Source: Stygibacter sp964604155 (GTDB taxonomy: Bacteria > Cloacimonadota > Cloacimonadia > Cloacimonadales > TCS61). Taken from it: DNA of 64,000 nucleotides. The notes below the pieces were generated by a model. It was not told the DNA's origin and made no database searches. It was given only the letters and a program-made list of their open reading frames with translations. The stretch is taken from contig CAZRXY010000004.1 of the NCBI GenBank assembly GCA_964604155.1, positions 10,300 to 74,299 of the forward strand, in the 5' to 3' direction. The position numbers and the translations under genes were made by a program. Shown in pieces: positions 33,590 to 42,882 of this stretch (its first letter is position 1; every line of letters begins with the position of its first letter).

Positions 33590-35377
33590 TTATTCCCATT
33601 CAATAGTGGCAGGCGGCTTTGAGGTAATATCATAGAGAAGATCAGCAACAAAGGGAATTTGCTTGATCTTTTTTATCAGGACGATAAGAAATTCATAATC
33701 CATTTCGTAGAAATCAGCAGTCATGGCATCAAGAGAGGTAACCGGTCTCATCACATACACCTGTCTTTTCCGGGAATCAAAAAGAGGAAGCTGAACTACG
33801 GGCATTTGCCAGATGTCTTTAAGGTGAGCTACTTCTCGCATCAGAATATGATCGACTACTCTCAACTGATCACAGGCGTTTTTATTTAAAGAATTTTTTC
33901 CCATAAAATATTCTTTTCTCTCATCACCGGTTGCATACAGTGCTCTATTTACAGTACCCATGTTATTTATCACTATTCTGGCAGCATTTCTGAGTGTTTT
34001 CCAGCAATGAGAATGATTTTTATAAGTGAATAAGACGGGATGATTATAAGTTCTAAAATCACCCATAACGCCTACGCTTTTTATTGGGAGTAACTGAGTA
34101 AAAAGTACCTTATCTATCGCTAATTGCTGCAGTTTATCTGCTTCATCAGTGAGACTGGGCTCAATCTTATCAGCAGGAGAGGCAAGAATTCTAATAGCAA
34201 GACCGGGACCCGGAAAAGGGTGTCTCTGCACAAGTTCTGAAGGTATTCCAAGCTCTATTCCCAGATTTCTCACTTCATCCTTATACAGGTCTTTTACAGG
34301 TTCAATAATTCTTCCTTCAGCAATCATTTTTTCTATTTCGTAAACACGGTTATGATGTGTCTTTATCTTAGCGGATTTTTTTGAGGCTCCGCTCTCTATT
34401 GTATCAGGATAAATCGTTCCCTGAACAAGCAGTAAATCCTTTTCCTTAAAATCAGCTATTGCTTCATCAGCAATTTCTGCAAAAAGTTTGCCTATGATCA
34501 ACCTCTTTTCTTCCGGGTCGTAAACATCTTTCAAAGCATCCAAAAACCGATCTTCTGCCCTGATAAGGCGGAGATTTTTATAGCCCATTTCTTGCAGATG
34601 CTTGATAATATTTTCAGATTCGTGCAGCCTCATAAAGCCGGTATCTATGTGAATAGCATGTATTCGGGGACTGCCTATGGCGACAAGACATAATTCCATG
34701 GCGACCAGAGAATCTACTCCACCAGAAAGGAGTATCAATAATTCATGATTACCAGCAGCCTTTTTTACCTCATTAATAAGCTTATCCTTATAGTTCTTTG
34801 CTTCCCAGGTGAAAGTTTCTGTGCATAATAAGAGGAAATTCTTTAGTATCTGATTACCGAAAAAAGTGTGTGAGACTTCCGGATGAAACTGAACACCAAA
34901 GATATCACCTTTTATTGATTGAAAGGCAGCCACCGGCAAATCCGCCGTGGAGGCAGTGATTACAAACCCCTCGGGCAATTCTACCACATGATCACCATGG
35001 CTCATCCAAACCTGCTGATTTTTGGCGGTATGGGCAAACAAAGGAGAATCAAGGATGCAATCTACCAAGGTATAACCATATTCCTTATTTGAGCCACTTT
35101 CAATTTTCCCTCCGATAATATGAGCAATTAATTGATGTCCATAGCAGATACCGAGCACGGGAACAGGGATATCACTAAGCGGAATTTCAATCTTGAAGGC
35201 ATCGCTGGCATTAACAGATTGGGGACCTCCCGAAAAAATGATCCCTTTAATTCTGGAGTTATAATGGAAGTTTTCCGGATGATAAATCTCACTGAAAATA
35301 CCCAGATTTCTTATACGCCTGGCAATCAAATGAGTATATTGCCCCCCAAAATCTATAATTGCTATTTCATTTTGCAT
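33590..35377 (-). CDS. guaA: GuaA: GMP synthase (glutamine-hydrolysing), long form
   Basis: Converts XMP to GMP with ATP and glutamine. Domains: class I glutamine amidotransferase (about 1-190; nucleophile Cys in LGICYGHQ, His-Glu in GVQFHPEVSH), ATP pyrophosphatase (SGGVDS P-loop near 218-223, then VQGTIYPDTIES), and the C-terminal dimer domain ending in the conserved PPATIEWE. At 595 residues it is some 70 longer than common bacterial GuaA (about 510-525). The extra length lies in the C-terminal half, around the MGDFRTYNHPVLFTYKN segment, as in long eukaryote-like forms. Last gene of the pyr-pur cluster. Confidence 0.93.
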   Translation of the reverse strand: MQNEIAIIDFGGQYTHLIARRIRNLGIFSEIYHPENFHYNSRIKGIIFSGGPQSVNASDAFKIEIPLSDIPVPVLGICYGHQLIAHIIGGKIESGSNKEYGYTLVDCILDSPLFAHTAKNQQVWMSHGDHVVELPEGFVITASTADLPVAAFQSIKGDIFGVQFHPEVSHTFFGNQILKNFLLLCTETFTWEAKNYKDKLINEVKKAAGNHELLILLSGGVDSLVAMELCLVAIGSPRIHAIHIDTGFMRLHESENIIKHLQEMGYKNLRLIRAEDRFLDALKDVYDPEEKRLIIGKLFAEIADEAIADFKEKDLLLVQGTIYPDTIESGASKKSAKIKTHHNRVYEIEKMIAEGRIIEPVKDLYKDEVRNLGIELGIPSELVQRHPFPGPGLAIRILASPADKIEPSLTDEADKLQQLAIDKVLFTQLLPIKSVGVMGDFRTYNHPVLFTYKNHSHCWKTLRNAARIVINNMGTVNRALYATGDERKEYFMGKNSLNKNACDQLRVVDHILMREVAHLKDIWQMPVVQLPLFDSRKRQVYVMRPVTSLDAMTADFYEMDYEFLIVLIKKIKQIPFVADLLYDITSKPPATIEWE

Positions 35378-35396
35378 TAATAAATTCCTTCTTTAA

Positions 35397-35969
35397 TTAT
35401 CTCCTGCATAAAGCGGCAATAGCAGCACTATACAATTCATGCTCAATTTTTAAGCCTCTAAGTTCTAAGTCTTGCTTAGATTGGCAACCTGAAAGACTAA
35501 CCTGTTGCTGGGCAATAATTTTGCCCGTATCCAATCCTTGATCCACATAATGTACCGTGATGCAGGTTTGGGATAGCTTTTTTTCCCAAGCCCATTCGTA
35601 GCCATGTAAACCCTGATGCAGACGCGTGTCTGCCGGATGTATATTGATGATCCGCTCTGGGAATAGCTCTATAATATCTGGAGGTAAGATAAGCATATAG
35701 CCGGCTAATATAATGAAATCCGGCTTTTCTTTTACCAGCCATTCTTTTAGAAGATTATTAAATTCTGATCGTTTATGACTGCGAGAATCTATTGCTTGAA
35801 TAGAATATCCAAGAGATCGAGCGATACTTAGACCTGGAGCGTGAAGGTTATTACTGAAAACAGCGGATACATAAGCCAGTTGCGAAAGCGAACCTGAAAG
35901 GCAATTCTTCAGAATAGCTTCCATATTTGAACCTCTGCCGGAAATCATGATCAACAGCTTTTTTTTCAT
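35397..35969 (-). CDS. purN: PurN: phosphoribosylglycinamide formyltransferase
   Basis: Transfers formyl from 10-formyl-THF to GAR. 190 residues, usual length. Motifs: SGRGSNMEAI (phosphate loop), AGYMLILPPDII, INIHPADTRLHQG (catalytic His with Asn; the common HPSLLP reads HPADTR) and VDQGLDTGKIIAQQQV (catalytic Asp). It overlaps the end of purD by 4 bases (ATGA), so the two are translationally coupled. Confidence 0.93.
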   Translation of the reverse strand: MKKKLLIMISGRGSNMEAILKNCLSGSLSQLAYVSAVFSNNLHAPGLSIARSLGYSIQAIDSRSHKRSEFNNLLKEWLVKEKPDFIILAGYMLILPPDIIELFPERIINIHPADTRLHQGLHGYEWAWEKKLSQTCITVHYVDQGLDTGKIIAQQQVSLSGCQSKQDLELRGLKIEHELYSAAIAALCRR

Positions 35970-37207
35970 CTGTTTATTGCTCGCCTGCCAATATCTTTGC
36001 GATAATACATATCCTTAAAGTACACCTTCTCCACTTTTTTATAGGCATTTTCAATGGCAATTGCCAGAGTGTGCCCCTGAGCAACTATATTCAATACTCT
36101 ACCTCCAGAAGTAACAATATCACCATCGCATAACTTACTGCCAGAATGAAAGATAAGTTCTCTATCCTCAAGAGAATTATTAATAATATATCCAGTAGTA
36201 TATGCCTCAGGGTAACCACCAGAAGCAAGAACAATATCCACAAAATAACCATGATGGAATTCTAAAGCGTAATCCCTTAGCCTTCCATCATAGCAGGCAA
36301 GCACCAAGTCTAATAAGTCACTTTTAAGTGCCGGCAAAACCACCTCCGTTTCAGGATCACCCAGGCGGACATTGTATTCTAATACTTTTGGTCCCTGTTT
36401 TGTGAGCATGAGCCCAAAATACAGCACGCCGTGATAACTAAAATTTTCCTGGTTTATACCTTCAATAGTAGGGTCTATGATATCCATTTTAATCTTATGC
36501 AGCACTTGGGACGTGCATAAATCTACTGGGCAGAAAGCTCCCATACCCCCTGTATTTGGTCCTCTATCACCATCGAGAAGCTGTTTATGATCCTGGGACG
36601 GCAGCAGAAGCTGATAATTTTTACCGTCTGTGAATGCCAGAATGGAAAGCTCCTCTCCTAAAAGCAATTCCTCCACCAAAATGTTAGCTTCTTTGCCAAA
36701 TAAATAATAGATTTTTTCTAAGGCAATATTTGCATCTTCCCTGCTTTTACAGACAAAAACGCCCTTACCGGCAGCAAGCCCATCATATTTGATCACACAT
36801 ACCCCTTCCAGCAGATTACAGTATGCTCGGGCAGGTTCTATACTGGAAAAAGCTCTATATTCGGCAGTGGCAACCTTGTATTTCCGCATAAACTCCTTAG
36901 CAAAAACTTTGGAGCCTTCCAATTGAGCAGCGGCTTTATCAGGACCAAAAACCATGATCTGAGAATCAGCAAAAAAATCTACGATGCCGGCAGTGAGCGG
37001 CTGCTCGGGTCCCACAAAAATAAGATCAATATTTTTTTCTCTGCAGAATTTACGGATAGCTGCAAAATCAGAAATATCAATTGATTCATTGTTTTCTGTT
37101 CCAGCATTTCCCGGGATAGTATATACGCAGGCAGCCTTGTCACTTTGTACCAGTTTCCAGGAAAGAGCGTGCTCTCTGCCACCTGAACCAATTACCGCTA
37201 TATTCAT
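35966..37207 (-). CDS. purD: PurD: phosphoribosylamine-glycine ligase
   Basis: Makes GAR from phosphoribosylamine, glycine and ATP. 413 residues, ATP-grasp fold, normal length. N-terminal IGSGGREHALSWKL and FVGPEQPLTAGIVD; ATP-grasp segments VIKYDGLAAGKGVFVC, VEELLLGEELSILAFTDG, QDHKQLLDGDRGPNTGGMGAFCP; and LEYNVRLGDPETEVVLP. Lies between the PurC-PurE fusion (9-base gap) and purN. Its substrate needs PurF, which is not in the window. Confidence 0.95.
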   Translation of the reverse strand: MNIAVIGSGGREHALSWKLVQSDKAACVYTIPGNAGTENNESIDISDFAAIRKFCREKNIDLIFVGPEQPLTAGIVDFFADSQIMVFGPDKAAAQLEGSKVFAKEFMRKYKVATAEYRAFSSIEPARAYCNLLEGVCVIKYDGLAAGKGVFVCKSREDANIALEKIYYLFGKEANILVEELLLGEELSILAFTDGKNYQLLLPSQDHKQLLDGDRGPNTGGMGAFCPVDLCTSQVLHKIKMDIIDPTIEGINQENFSYHGVLYFGLMLTKQGPKVLEYNVRLGDPETEVVLPALKSDLLDLVLACYDGRLRDYALEFHHGYFVDIVLASGGYPEAYTTGYIINNSLEDRELIFHSGSKLCDGDIVTSGGRVLNIVAQGHTLAIAIENAYKKVEKVYFKDMYYRKDIGRRAINR

Positions 37208-37216
37208 GGAATTACC

Positions 37217-38617
37217 TCACTCTTTATATTCACTACTCTGCATTTCCTCATCTGCTGCCCTAAGGTCTTCCTTGATCTGTAATATTTCATTATTCATAAT
37301 ATCTTTAAGTCTTGGAATATTAAGACATCTAACGGCAGCAAGAGCAGCATTTCTGGGGTCAATAACTGTAAGCCCGGGAGTTTTTGAAGGCATAATCAAA
37401 GTGGAATTTATATTCAGCATCAGGTCTGTTTTGTCTGAAAAGGGAGGACAACTAATAACGGGCAGTGAACTATTTGCTGCAAGTGCACCACCTAAGCCAT
37501 TTGATCTGCCGGCAACAGCGATGATCACACCAGGCTCGAGAGAATTGTTATATTCTTTTATCATACTAACTATCCTTTCCCCGTTTTTATGGGCAGATAC
37601 TACCCGCATGGCAGTGAATACACGATAATTCTCAAGTGAATTTAGAATTTTCTTACAATGAGGCAAATCCGAGGGTGAGCCCATAATAATCACCACATAC
37701 CCATCCTTGATAATTTTCTCATGAATAAGATTATTCCTTATCCTCAATCTAATATCAGTGGCTGGATCAAAGGCTATTACGTCATCTGTAATTTTATTAT
37801 AGATAGATAGATAACGTCTTGAGGTTTCAGAAATCACTTCAGGTGGCAATATCTGTGGAAGTCTCCCCCCTTTTTTATTCTTTAAAAGCCATTGACGAAC
37901 GTATTCTTTGTCCATCTGGTCTATGTTAAGATTATCTCTATTATAATCCTCCGCTGCCCAGAACCGGCTGCTGTCCGGCGTGTGTATCTCGTCAATTAGA
38001 ATAAGCTCTCCATCGATCAAACCAAATTCGTATTTGGTGTCCACAAGAATAATCCCTTTTTCCTGAAGAAGATTTGTTCCCCGCTGGAAAAGCTGCAGAG
38101 AGACGGCAGCCATTTTATCATAAATTTCCTGAGTAGTCCATCCCTCTTTGATTATGTCTTCAGGCGTGATCTCTCTATCGTGCTCTTCCTTAGTAGTGGG
38201 AGTGAGCAAGGGTTGATCAAATTTTTGATTTTTCTGAAAACCTTCTCCAATTTTTATGCCGGAAAATTCCCGGATTCCATTCTGGTAATTTCTCCACATC
38301 GAGCCGGTGAGATAACCCCTAACTATCATTTCTATGCGTATTGGCGTGGCTTCTTTAACCAGAGCAATATTGGGATCAATCATTTTTATGAAATGATTTC
38401 CGATGATATCGGAAGTGTTTTGGAACCACCAGTTTGAAAGGGCATTTAGAACTGCACCTTTTGCTGGAATTTCGGAATTCAGCACGCTGTCAAAACTGGA
38501 TATTCTATCAGAAACAACCAGCATCCTTACATCATCACTTATTCTAAAACTATCTCGCACTTTTCCAGTGTGAATTTTATGCAACTGGGGTGAACTTATC
38601 TTATCGATTGCCTGCAT
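37217..38617 (-). CDS. purC/purE: PurC-PurE fusion: SAICAR synthetase plus class II PurE (AIR carboxylase type)
   Basis: 466 residues. Residues 1-290 are SAICAR synthetase (IHTGKVRDSFRI, VSDRISSFDSVL, IRIEMIVRGYLTGS, VDTKYEFGL, DEIHTPDSSRFW), of the yeast Ade1/plant-like subtype rather than the short GKTKEVY subtype. Residues 305-435 are PurE: GSPSDLPHC (313-321), VSAHK (340-344), and VAGRSNGLG with SCPP (368-392). The last block is the class II signature, where classical bacterial N5-CAIR mutases have GAAHLPG. Class II PurE uses CO2 directly on AIR, which fits the absence of purK. Vertebrate PAICS has the same domain order but another PurC subtype. Gaps to neighbours are 24 and 9 bases. Confidence 0.92.
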   Translation of the reverse strand: MQAIDKISSPQLHKIHTGKVRDSFRISDDVRMLVVSDRISSFDSVLNSEIPAKGAVLNALSNWWFQNTSDIIGNHFIKMIDPNIALVKEATPIRIEMIVRGYLTGSMWRNYQNGIREFSGIKIGEGFQKNQKFDQPLLTPTTKEEHDREITPEDIIKEGWTTQEIYDKMAAVSLQLFQRGTNLLQEKGIILVDTKYEFGLIDGELILIDEIHTPDSSRFWAAEDYNRDNLNIDQMDKEYVRQWLLKNKKGGRLPQILPPEVISETSRRYLSIYNKITDDVIAFDPATDIRLRIRNNLIHEKIIKDGYVVIIMGSPSDLPHCKKILNSLENYRVFTAMRVVSAHKNGERIVSMIKEYNNSLEPGVIIAVAGRSNGLGGALAANSSLPVISCPPFSDKTDLMLNINSTLIMPSKTPGLTVIDPRNAALAAVRCLNIPRLKDIMNNEILQIKEDLRAADEEMQSSEYKE

Positions 38618-38641
38618 TATCGCCTCCTTGTTATTATTTTA

Positions 38642-40264
38642 TTAATGACGGAAATGTCTCATTCCGGTAAAATACATTGTTATTTCTGATTTTTGTGCTT
38701 CGCTGATCACCTCATTATCCCTGATAGAACCACCGGGCTGAATAATTGTTCTGATCCCGTGTTCTGCAGCTAATTCAATATTATCAGCAAAGGGAAAATA
38801 AGCATCTGAGACCAGTAAACACCGCGCTATCCTTTCCTGGTAATAAGAATTATAATCAGCAATATCTTTCTCAAAAGCCTCACGCCTGAGATTTTCACGG
38901 GCTTTATCCAGAGCCAACTGAGTAGAGATCAAACGGTTAGGCTGACCCGCTCCCATACCCAATAACCTGAAACTGCCCTCATCAAGACTTTCTACTATGG
39001 CAATAGCATTAGATTTCAGGTGTCTCACCGCTCTGATGCCAAACCTGACATATTGCCTGTCCAGATTTATCTCCTGTTTCGGTACAGTTACTAATCTGAT
39101 CTCATCATATAGCGAATCATCGCTGTCTTGTAACAGAAGACCACCCTGGATAAAACGAAAATCCCGGGAGATTACCAATTTATCAGGATCATAGCGCACT
39201 ATTCTTAGGTTTTTATGAAATGAAAGATATTCAAGGGTCTCTTCACTAAAATCGGGTGCAATAATCACTTCGATAAATTTTCTTTGAGATTTATCCTTAT
39301 CTTTTAATTTCAAATACTTAGCAGTATTATATTCAAGTGGTTTATTAAAGGCGATAATTGAGCCAAACGCTGAGGCAGGGTCTCCGGACCAGGCAGAATT
39401 GAGGGCTTCATACTGGCTGGCGGCGCAGGCGTAGCCACAGGGATTTGAGTGTTTTATTATAGCTATAGCGTGGTTATTAAATCCTCTTACAGACAGCAAA
39501 GCAGCTTCTATATCGATGATATTATTGTACGAGAGTTTTTTGCCGTGCAGGCATGGCAATTCAGCCAGGGAAGAGATAGAAGAATTATCTATATACATGG
39601 CGGCTTTCTGGTGAGAATTTTCACCATATCTGAGATCCTGAACTTTTTTATATGAGAGCCTCAGTGAATTTTGCTCAGTGATATTATCAAGAGTTTCTGC
39701 AATCATAGCATCATAATCTGCTGTATGATTAAATGCTGCTCGCATCATATTAAAACGGAATTCTTCGGATACTGCTCCCTGATATAAATCGAGTTCATCT
39801 GCAAGTGAAGAATAGTCATTGGGATCAGTAATCACGGTCACCCATTTATAGTTTTTTGCAGCAGCTCTGATCATAGTGGGGCCTCCGATATCAATATTCT
39901 CAATCAGGACGGGCAGTTTTGCTTTCTCCGCTAGTCTTTTTTGAAAAGGGTAGAGATTACAAATCACCAGGTCTATGGGCATAATACCAAGTTTTTCAGC
40001 CTCGCGAGCATCATTTTCTCTATCATAGAGCAAAGCAGATTCAATTTTAAAGGAAATAGTCTTCATTCTGCCCTGAAAGGCTTCAGGATTACCTGTGATA
40101 GATTGGATATCAATTACCTCTATTTCTGATTCTCGCAAATATTTTGCCGTACCACCGGTAGAGATGATTTCGCATCCCATGCCGGCAAGCTTATGGGCTA
40201 TCTCATGGAGCAGTTCTTTATCTGATACACTAATGAGGGCACGCTTTATCTTTATTAAATTCAT
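38642..40264 (-). CDS. purH: PurH: AICAR formyltransferase/IMP cyclohydrolase
   Basis: Last two steps of IMP synthesis. 540 residues. N-terminal MGS-like IMP cyclohydrolase (ALISVSDK start, STGGTAKYL, GRMKTISFKI, DLVICNLYPF, ENIDIGGPTMIRAAAKNY), then the AICAR transformylase domain (LRYGENSHQKAA, IIKHSNPCGYACA, MGAGQPNRL, SDAYFPFADN, IIQPGGSIRD). The Lys-His of KHSNPCG are the catalytic residues. Complete and normal in length. Lies between the class V aminotransferase and the PurC-PurE fusion. Confidence 0.96.
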   Translation of the reverse strand: MNLIKIKRALISVSDKELLHEIAHKLAGMGCEIISTGGTAKYLRESEIEVIDIQSITGNPEAFQGRMKTISFKIESALLYDRENDAREAEKLGIMPIDLVICNLYPFQKRLAEKAKLPVLIENIDIGGPTMIRAAAKNYKWVTVITDPNDYSSLADELDLYQGAVSEEFRFNMMRAAFNHTADYDAMIAETLDNITEQNSLRLSYKKVQDLRYGENSHQKAAMYIDNSSISSLAELPCLHGKKLSYNNIIDIEAALLSVRGFNNHAIAIIKHSNPCGYACAASQYEALNSAWSGDPASAFGSIIAFNKPLEYNTAKYLKLKDKDKSQRKFIEVIIAPDFSEETLEYLSFHKNLRIVRYDPDKLVISRDFRFIQGGLLLQDSDDSLYDEIRLVTVPKQEINLDRQYVRFGIRAVRHLKSNAIAIVESLDEGSFRLLGMGAGQPNRLISTQLALDKARENLRREAFEKDIADYNSYYQERIARCLLVSDAYFPFADNIELAAEHGIRTIIQPGGSIRDNEVISEAQKSEITMYFTGMRHFRH

Positions 40265-40294
40265 AATTACTCCATAATTTCGGATATCAATAAT

Positions 40295-42031
40295 TTATTC
40301 ATCGAAGACAGCCACCGGGAAATAGATAAGTTCGCAGATATCAGGATGGAAATCGACTAATACTACATCAGGCAGGGATTTTGCTGTTTCTTCGGCAAAT
40401 ATTAGATTTTGTTCATAGATATCGGAGGTATCAGCTATAGTGTTTTTTCTGATGGGAATAGATTTTATGGCTTCATTGATATCAAGTGAGATTGGTTTTT
40501 GGAATACGTTTTCTGAGATATGCGTCCATTCTCCAGAATTACTGTGATAACAGTATTGGCTGAGGAACTTCCAGCCATTTTTGCAGACAAATTTTATAGC
40601 ATCCACGGTGTATTCGAATTCTGCTAAAGAGAGCACATAATGCAGATTAAGTCTCACCCAGCCGGGTTTTAAACCAGAGAGATGCTTCTGGGCGATCACG
40701 TTCAGATATTTATTTGAAATCTCGGGTAAAATATTCATGATAAGATGTCCATAGGGGCCTGCACAGGAACAGCCGGCTCTGGTCTGGATGCCAAAGAGAT
40801 CGTTAATAAGCTTTGTTACAAACTTGGGGTGAAGGATTTTGTCTGAATTTTTATATCTTATATTAAAGGGGATAATTCCCAATTTTTTATGGTGGTCTTT
40901 TTCACCAAGGAAAATTAAGCCCTCTTCATCTTCTAATTCCTGATAGAATATTTTGATATAATAGGATTCTATTGCTCTAATTTTTTCTATGCCAATTTTC
41001 TCTTTAAGTTCAAAAACCAAAGCTACTCGTAATGCTTGAATAATGCCTGGTGTGCCTGGTTTTTCCCGCGTTTCTATATCTTCTACATAAAGCTCCCGGG
41101 TTCTCGATACATATTCTACTGTGCCACCGGCAGCAATGGAGGGAGGCAAATCCTGCCGGTATATCCTGTCATTAAAGATAAGCACTCCGCTGGCTCCAGG
41201 ACCACCCAGGAATTTATGCGGGCTCAAGAATATGGCGTCATAAAAGGCATCTTCATCATAATTCATATCTATTTCTATGTAGGGGGCACAGGCAGCAAAA
41301 TCAAAGCAGGCATAGCAATCATATTTGTGCAGAATTCGGGCAATGGCATAAGTATCTGTGAGTATTCCTGTAACATTTGACCCTGCTGAGAAAGAACCTA
41401 TCTTTGTTCTATCCGAGTATCTGGGATCAGATACTATATTCTCGAGTGCTCCCAAATCTATCTGTCCTTCTTTTGCCAGGGGTATTTCTATCACTTCACA
41501 GAGTGTGCGTCTCCACATGATCTCATTTGAATGATGCTCGTAGGGGCTCACGAAAACCAGGGGTTTGTGCTTTTCTATGTATTCCAGAAGGGCATCATGA
41601 CAATCAGGCTGATATACTTTTCTTCTTTTCAAGCAGCTTTCAAGGAAAAAATGATATCGCTCCTGGGCAACAGGAGAAACGTAAACACCCAGGATTTGCT
41701 GCAATCGCGTAATGCCTCCGGTTGTTCCAGACTCTGTAAAAATAATTTTACCGTTTTCACCGGCATTAACCGCGTCTTTCACCTTGCTTTCGGCTTCGCG
41801 CAGCAGTAAGGTCATTGTTTTACCTGTAAAATCATCCTCAGTATGAGAATTTGCGTAATATTCACGAATATTATTAAGATGGTCTTCTATAAATAATAGA
41901 TTTCTGCCGCTGGCAGTGTAATCCAGATATACGAGTGGTCTTTTGCCAAACGGTGTCGAGATAAGCTTGTTTCTCCCTATCAGTTCCTGCCTTAACCAGT
42001 CTAATTCTTTAATTTTTTCCGTGATTCTCAT
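40295..42031 (-). CDS. Class V aminotransferase-fold PLP enzyme in the purine cluster
   Basis: 578 residues, fold type I PLP enzyme, class V/cysteine desulfurase-like. Features: LVYLDYTASGRNL substrate entry, SGTTGGITRLQ phosphate-binding loop (101-111), EHHSNE (165-170, stacking His), D244 in CFDFAACAPY, and the PLP lysine K273 in LSPHKFLGGPGAS. A cysteine-rich loop TRAGCSCAGPYGH lies near residue 420. It is much longer than IscS/NifS (about 400), with a C-terminal extension of about 100 residues (DIYEQNLIFAEETAKSLPDVVL). It has 12- and 30-base gaps to purQ and purH. No purine step is known to need such an enzyme; its role is unknown. Confidence 0.8.
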   Translation of the reverse strand: MRITEKIKELDWLRQELIGRNKLISTPFGKRPLVYLDYTASGRNLLFIEDHLNNIREYYANSHTEDDFTGKTMTLLLREAESKVKDAVNAGENGKIIFTESGTTGGITRLQQILGVYVSPVAQERYHFFLESCLKRRKVYQPDCHDALLEYIEKHKPLVFVSPYEHHSNEIMWRRTLCEVIEIPLAKEGQIDLGALENIVSDPRYSDRTKIGSFSAGSNVTGILTDTYAIARILHKYDCYACFDFAACAPYIEIDMNYDEDAFYDAIFLSPHKFLGGPGASGVLIFNDRIYRQDLPPSIAAGGTVEYVSRTRELYVEDIETREKPGTPGIIQALRVALVFELKEKIGIEKIRAIESYYIKIFYQELEDEEGLIFLGEKDHHKKLGIIPFNIRYKNSDKILHPKFVTKLINDLFGIQTRAGCSCAGPYGHLIMNILPEISNKYLNVIAQKHLSGLKPGWVRLNLHYVLSLAEFEYTVDAIKFVCKNGWKFLSQYCYHSNSGEWTHISENVFQKPISLDINEAIKSIPIRKNTIADTSDIYEQNLIFAEETAKSLPDVVLVDFHPDICELIYFPVAVFDE

Positions 42032-42043
42032 TTTTTTTTCAGC

Positions 42044-42868
42044 TCAGCTTTTATTTCGCAGATAGTTTACAATATTGGTAAAAATTTTAAGCCCTTCTCC
42101 TTCTTCAGGTATCTGGGATTGCAATCTTTTTATGCCGGCCCAATTAGGATGATTGTAGAAAGATAGAAACGCCTCGGGATGAGGCATTAAGCCAAAAACC
42201 TGTCCGGTTTTATCGCATAACCCTGCACATTGAAGGTCAGAACCGTTTGGGTTATCAGGATACTGAGCAATGATATTACCTGATTTATCTGTGTAAGCCA
42301 GACAATTCAGATTGCTGTCCAAAATGCTCGCTCTCACGAAATCATTAGAGATAATGAGCTTTCCTTCACCGTGTCTCACAGGAAGTGCTATACTGTCTAT
42401 TTCATCCAAAAATGGTGTTTTTGATTGAGGATTAGCTTTGCAATGCACCCAGCGGTCTTCAAATTTGCCGGAATCATTAAAGGTGAGTGTAACTTCCTGT
42501 TCATAAATGTTTTGTGTATTGGGAAGAAGACCCATCTTCACCAGAAACTGAAAACCATTGCAGATTCCAAGTATAAATTTGCCATCATCAATGAAATCGA
42601 GCAAAGCTGAATAAAACTGCTTTCCACCAGCAAGACGCCTATACTTCATCTTATTGGCAAGAACCTTGCCTGAACCTAAATCATCTCCAAACGAAAAACC
42701 GCCGGGGAAATTTAGTATTTGATAATCTGAAATATCAATTTTTCCCAAGAAGACATCATTCAAATGAACAATATCAACCTCTGCCCCTGCTAATTTATAG
42801 GCAGCAGCCAATTCCTGCTCACAATTAATACCATAGCCGGTGATAACTAAAGATTTGATTATTTTCAT
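42044..42868 (-). CDS. purQ: PurQ: FGAM synthase glutamine amidotransferase subunit
   Basis: Supplies ammonia from glutamine for FGAM synthesis by PurL. 274 residues, slightly long for PurQ (about 225-260). Class I amidotransferase motifs: FPGGFSFGDDLGSGKV, nucleophile Cys in GICNGFQFLVKMGLLP, and the His-Glu pair in LMPHPEAF. It lies 14 bases downstream of purL, with which it forms a complex. Confidence 0.93.
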   Translation of the reverse strand: MKIIKSLVITGYGINCEQELAAAYKLAGAEVDIVHLNDVFLGKIDISDYQILNFPGGFSFGDDLGSGKVLANKMKYRRLAGGKQFYSALLDFIDDGKFILGICNGFQFLVKMGLLPNTQNIYEQEVTLTFNDSGKFEDRWVHCKANPQSKTPFLDEIDSIALPVRHGEGKLIISNDFVRASILDSNLNCLAYTDKSGNIIAQYPDNPNGSDLQCAGLCDKTGQVFGLMPHPEAFLSFYNHPNWAGIKRLQSQIPEEGEGLKIFTNIVNYLRNKS

Positions 42869-42882
42869 TTAAGATTTCCTGT

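Noticed and set aside
40295..42031. Class V aminotransferase as a split or frameshifted gene
   Set aside because: The reading frame is continuous and the PLP motifs are in order, so it is intact.
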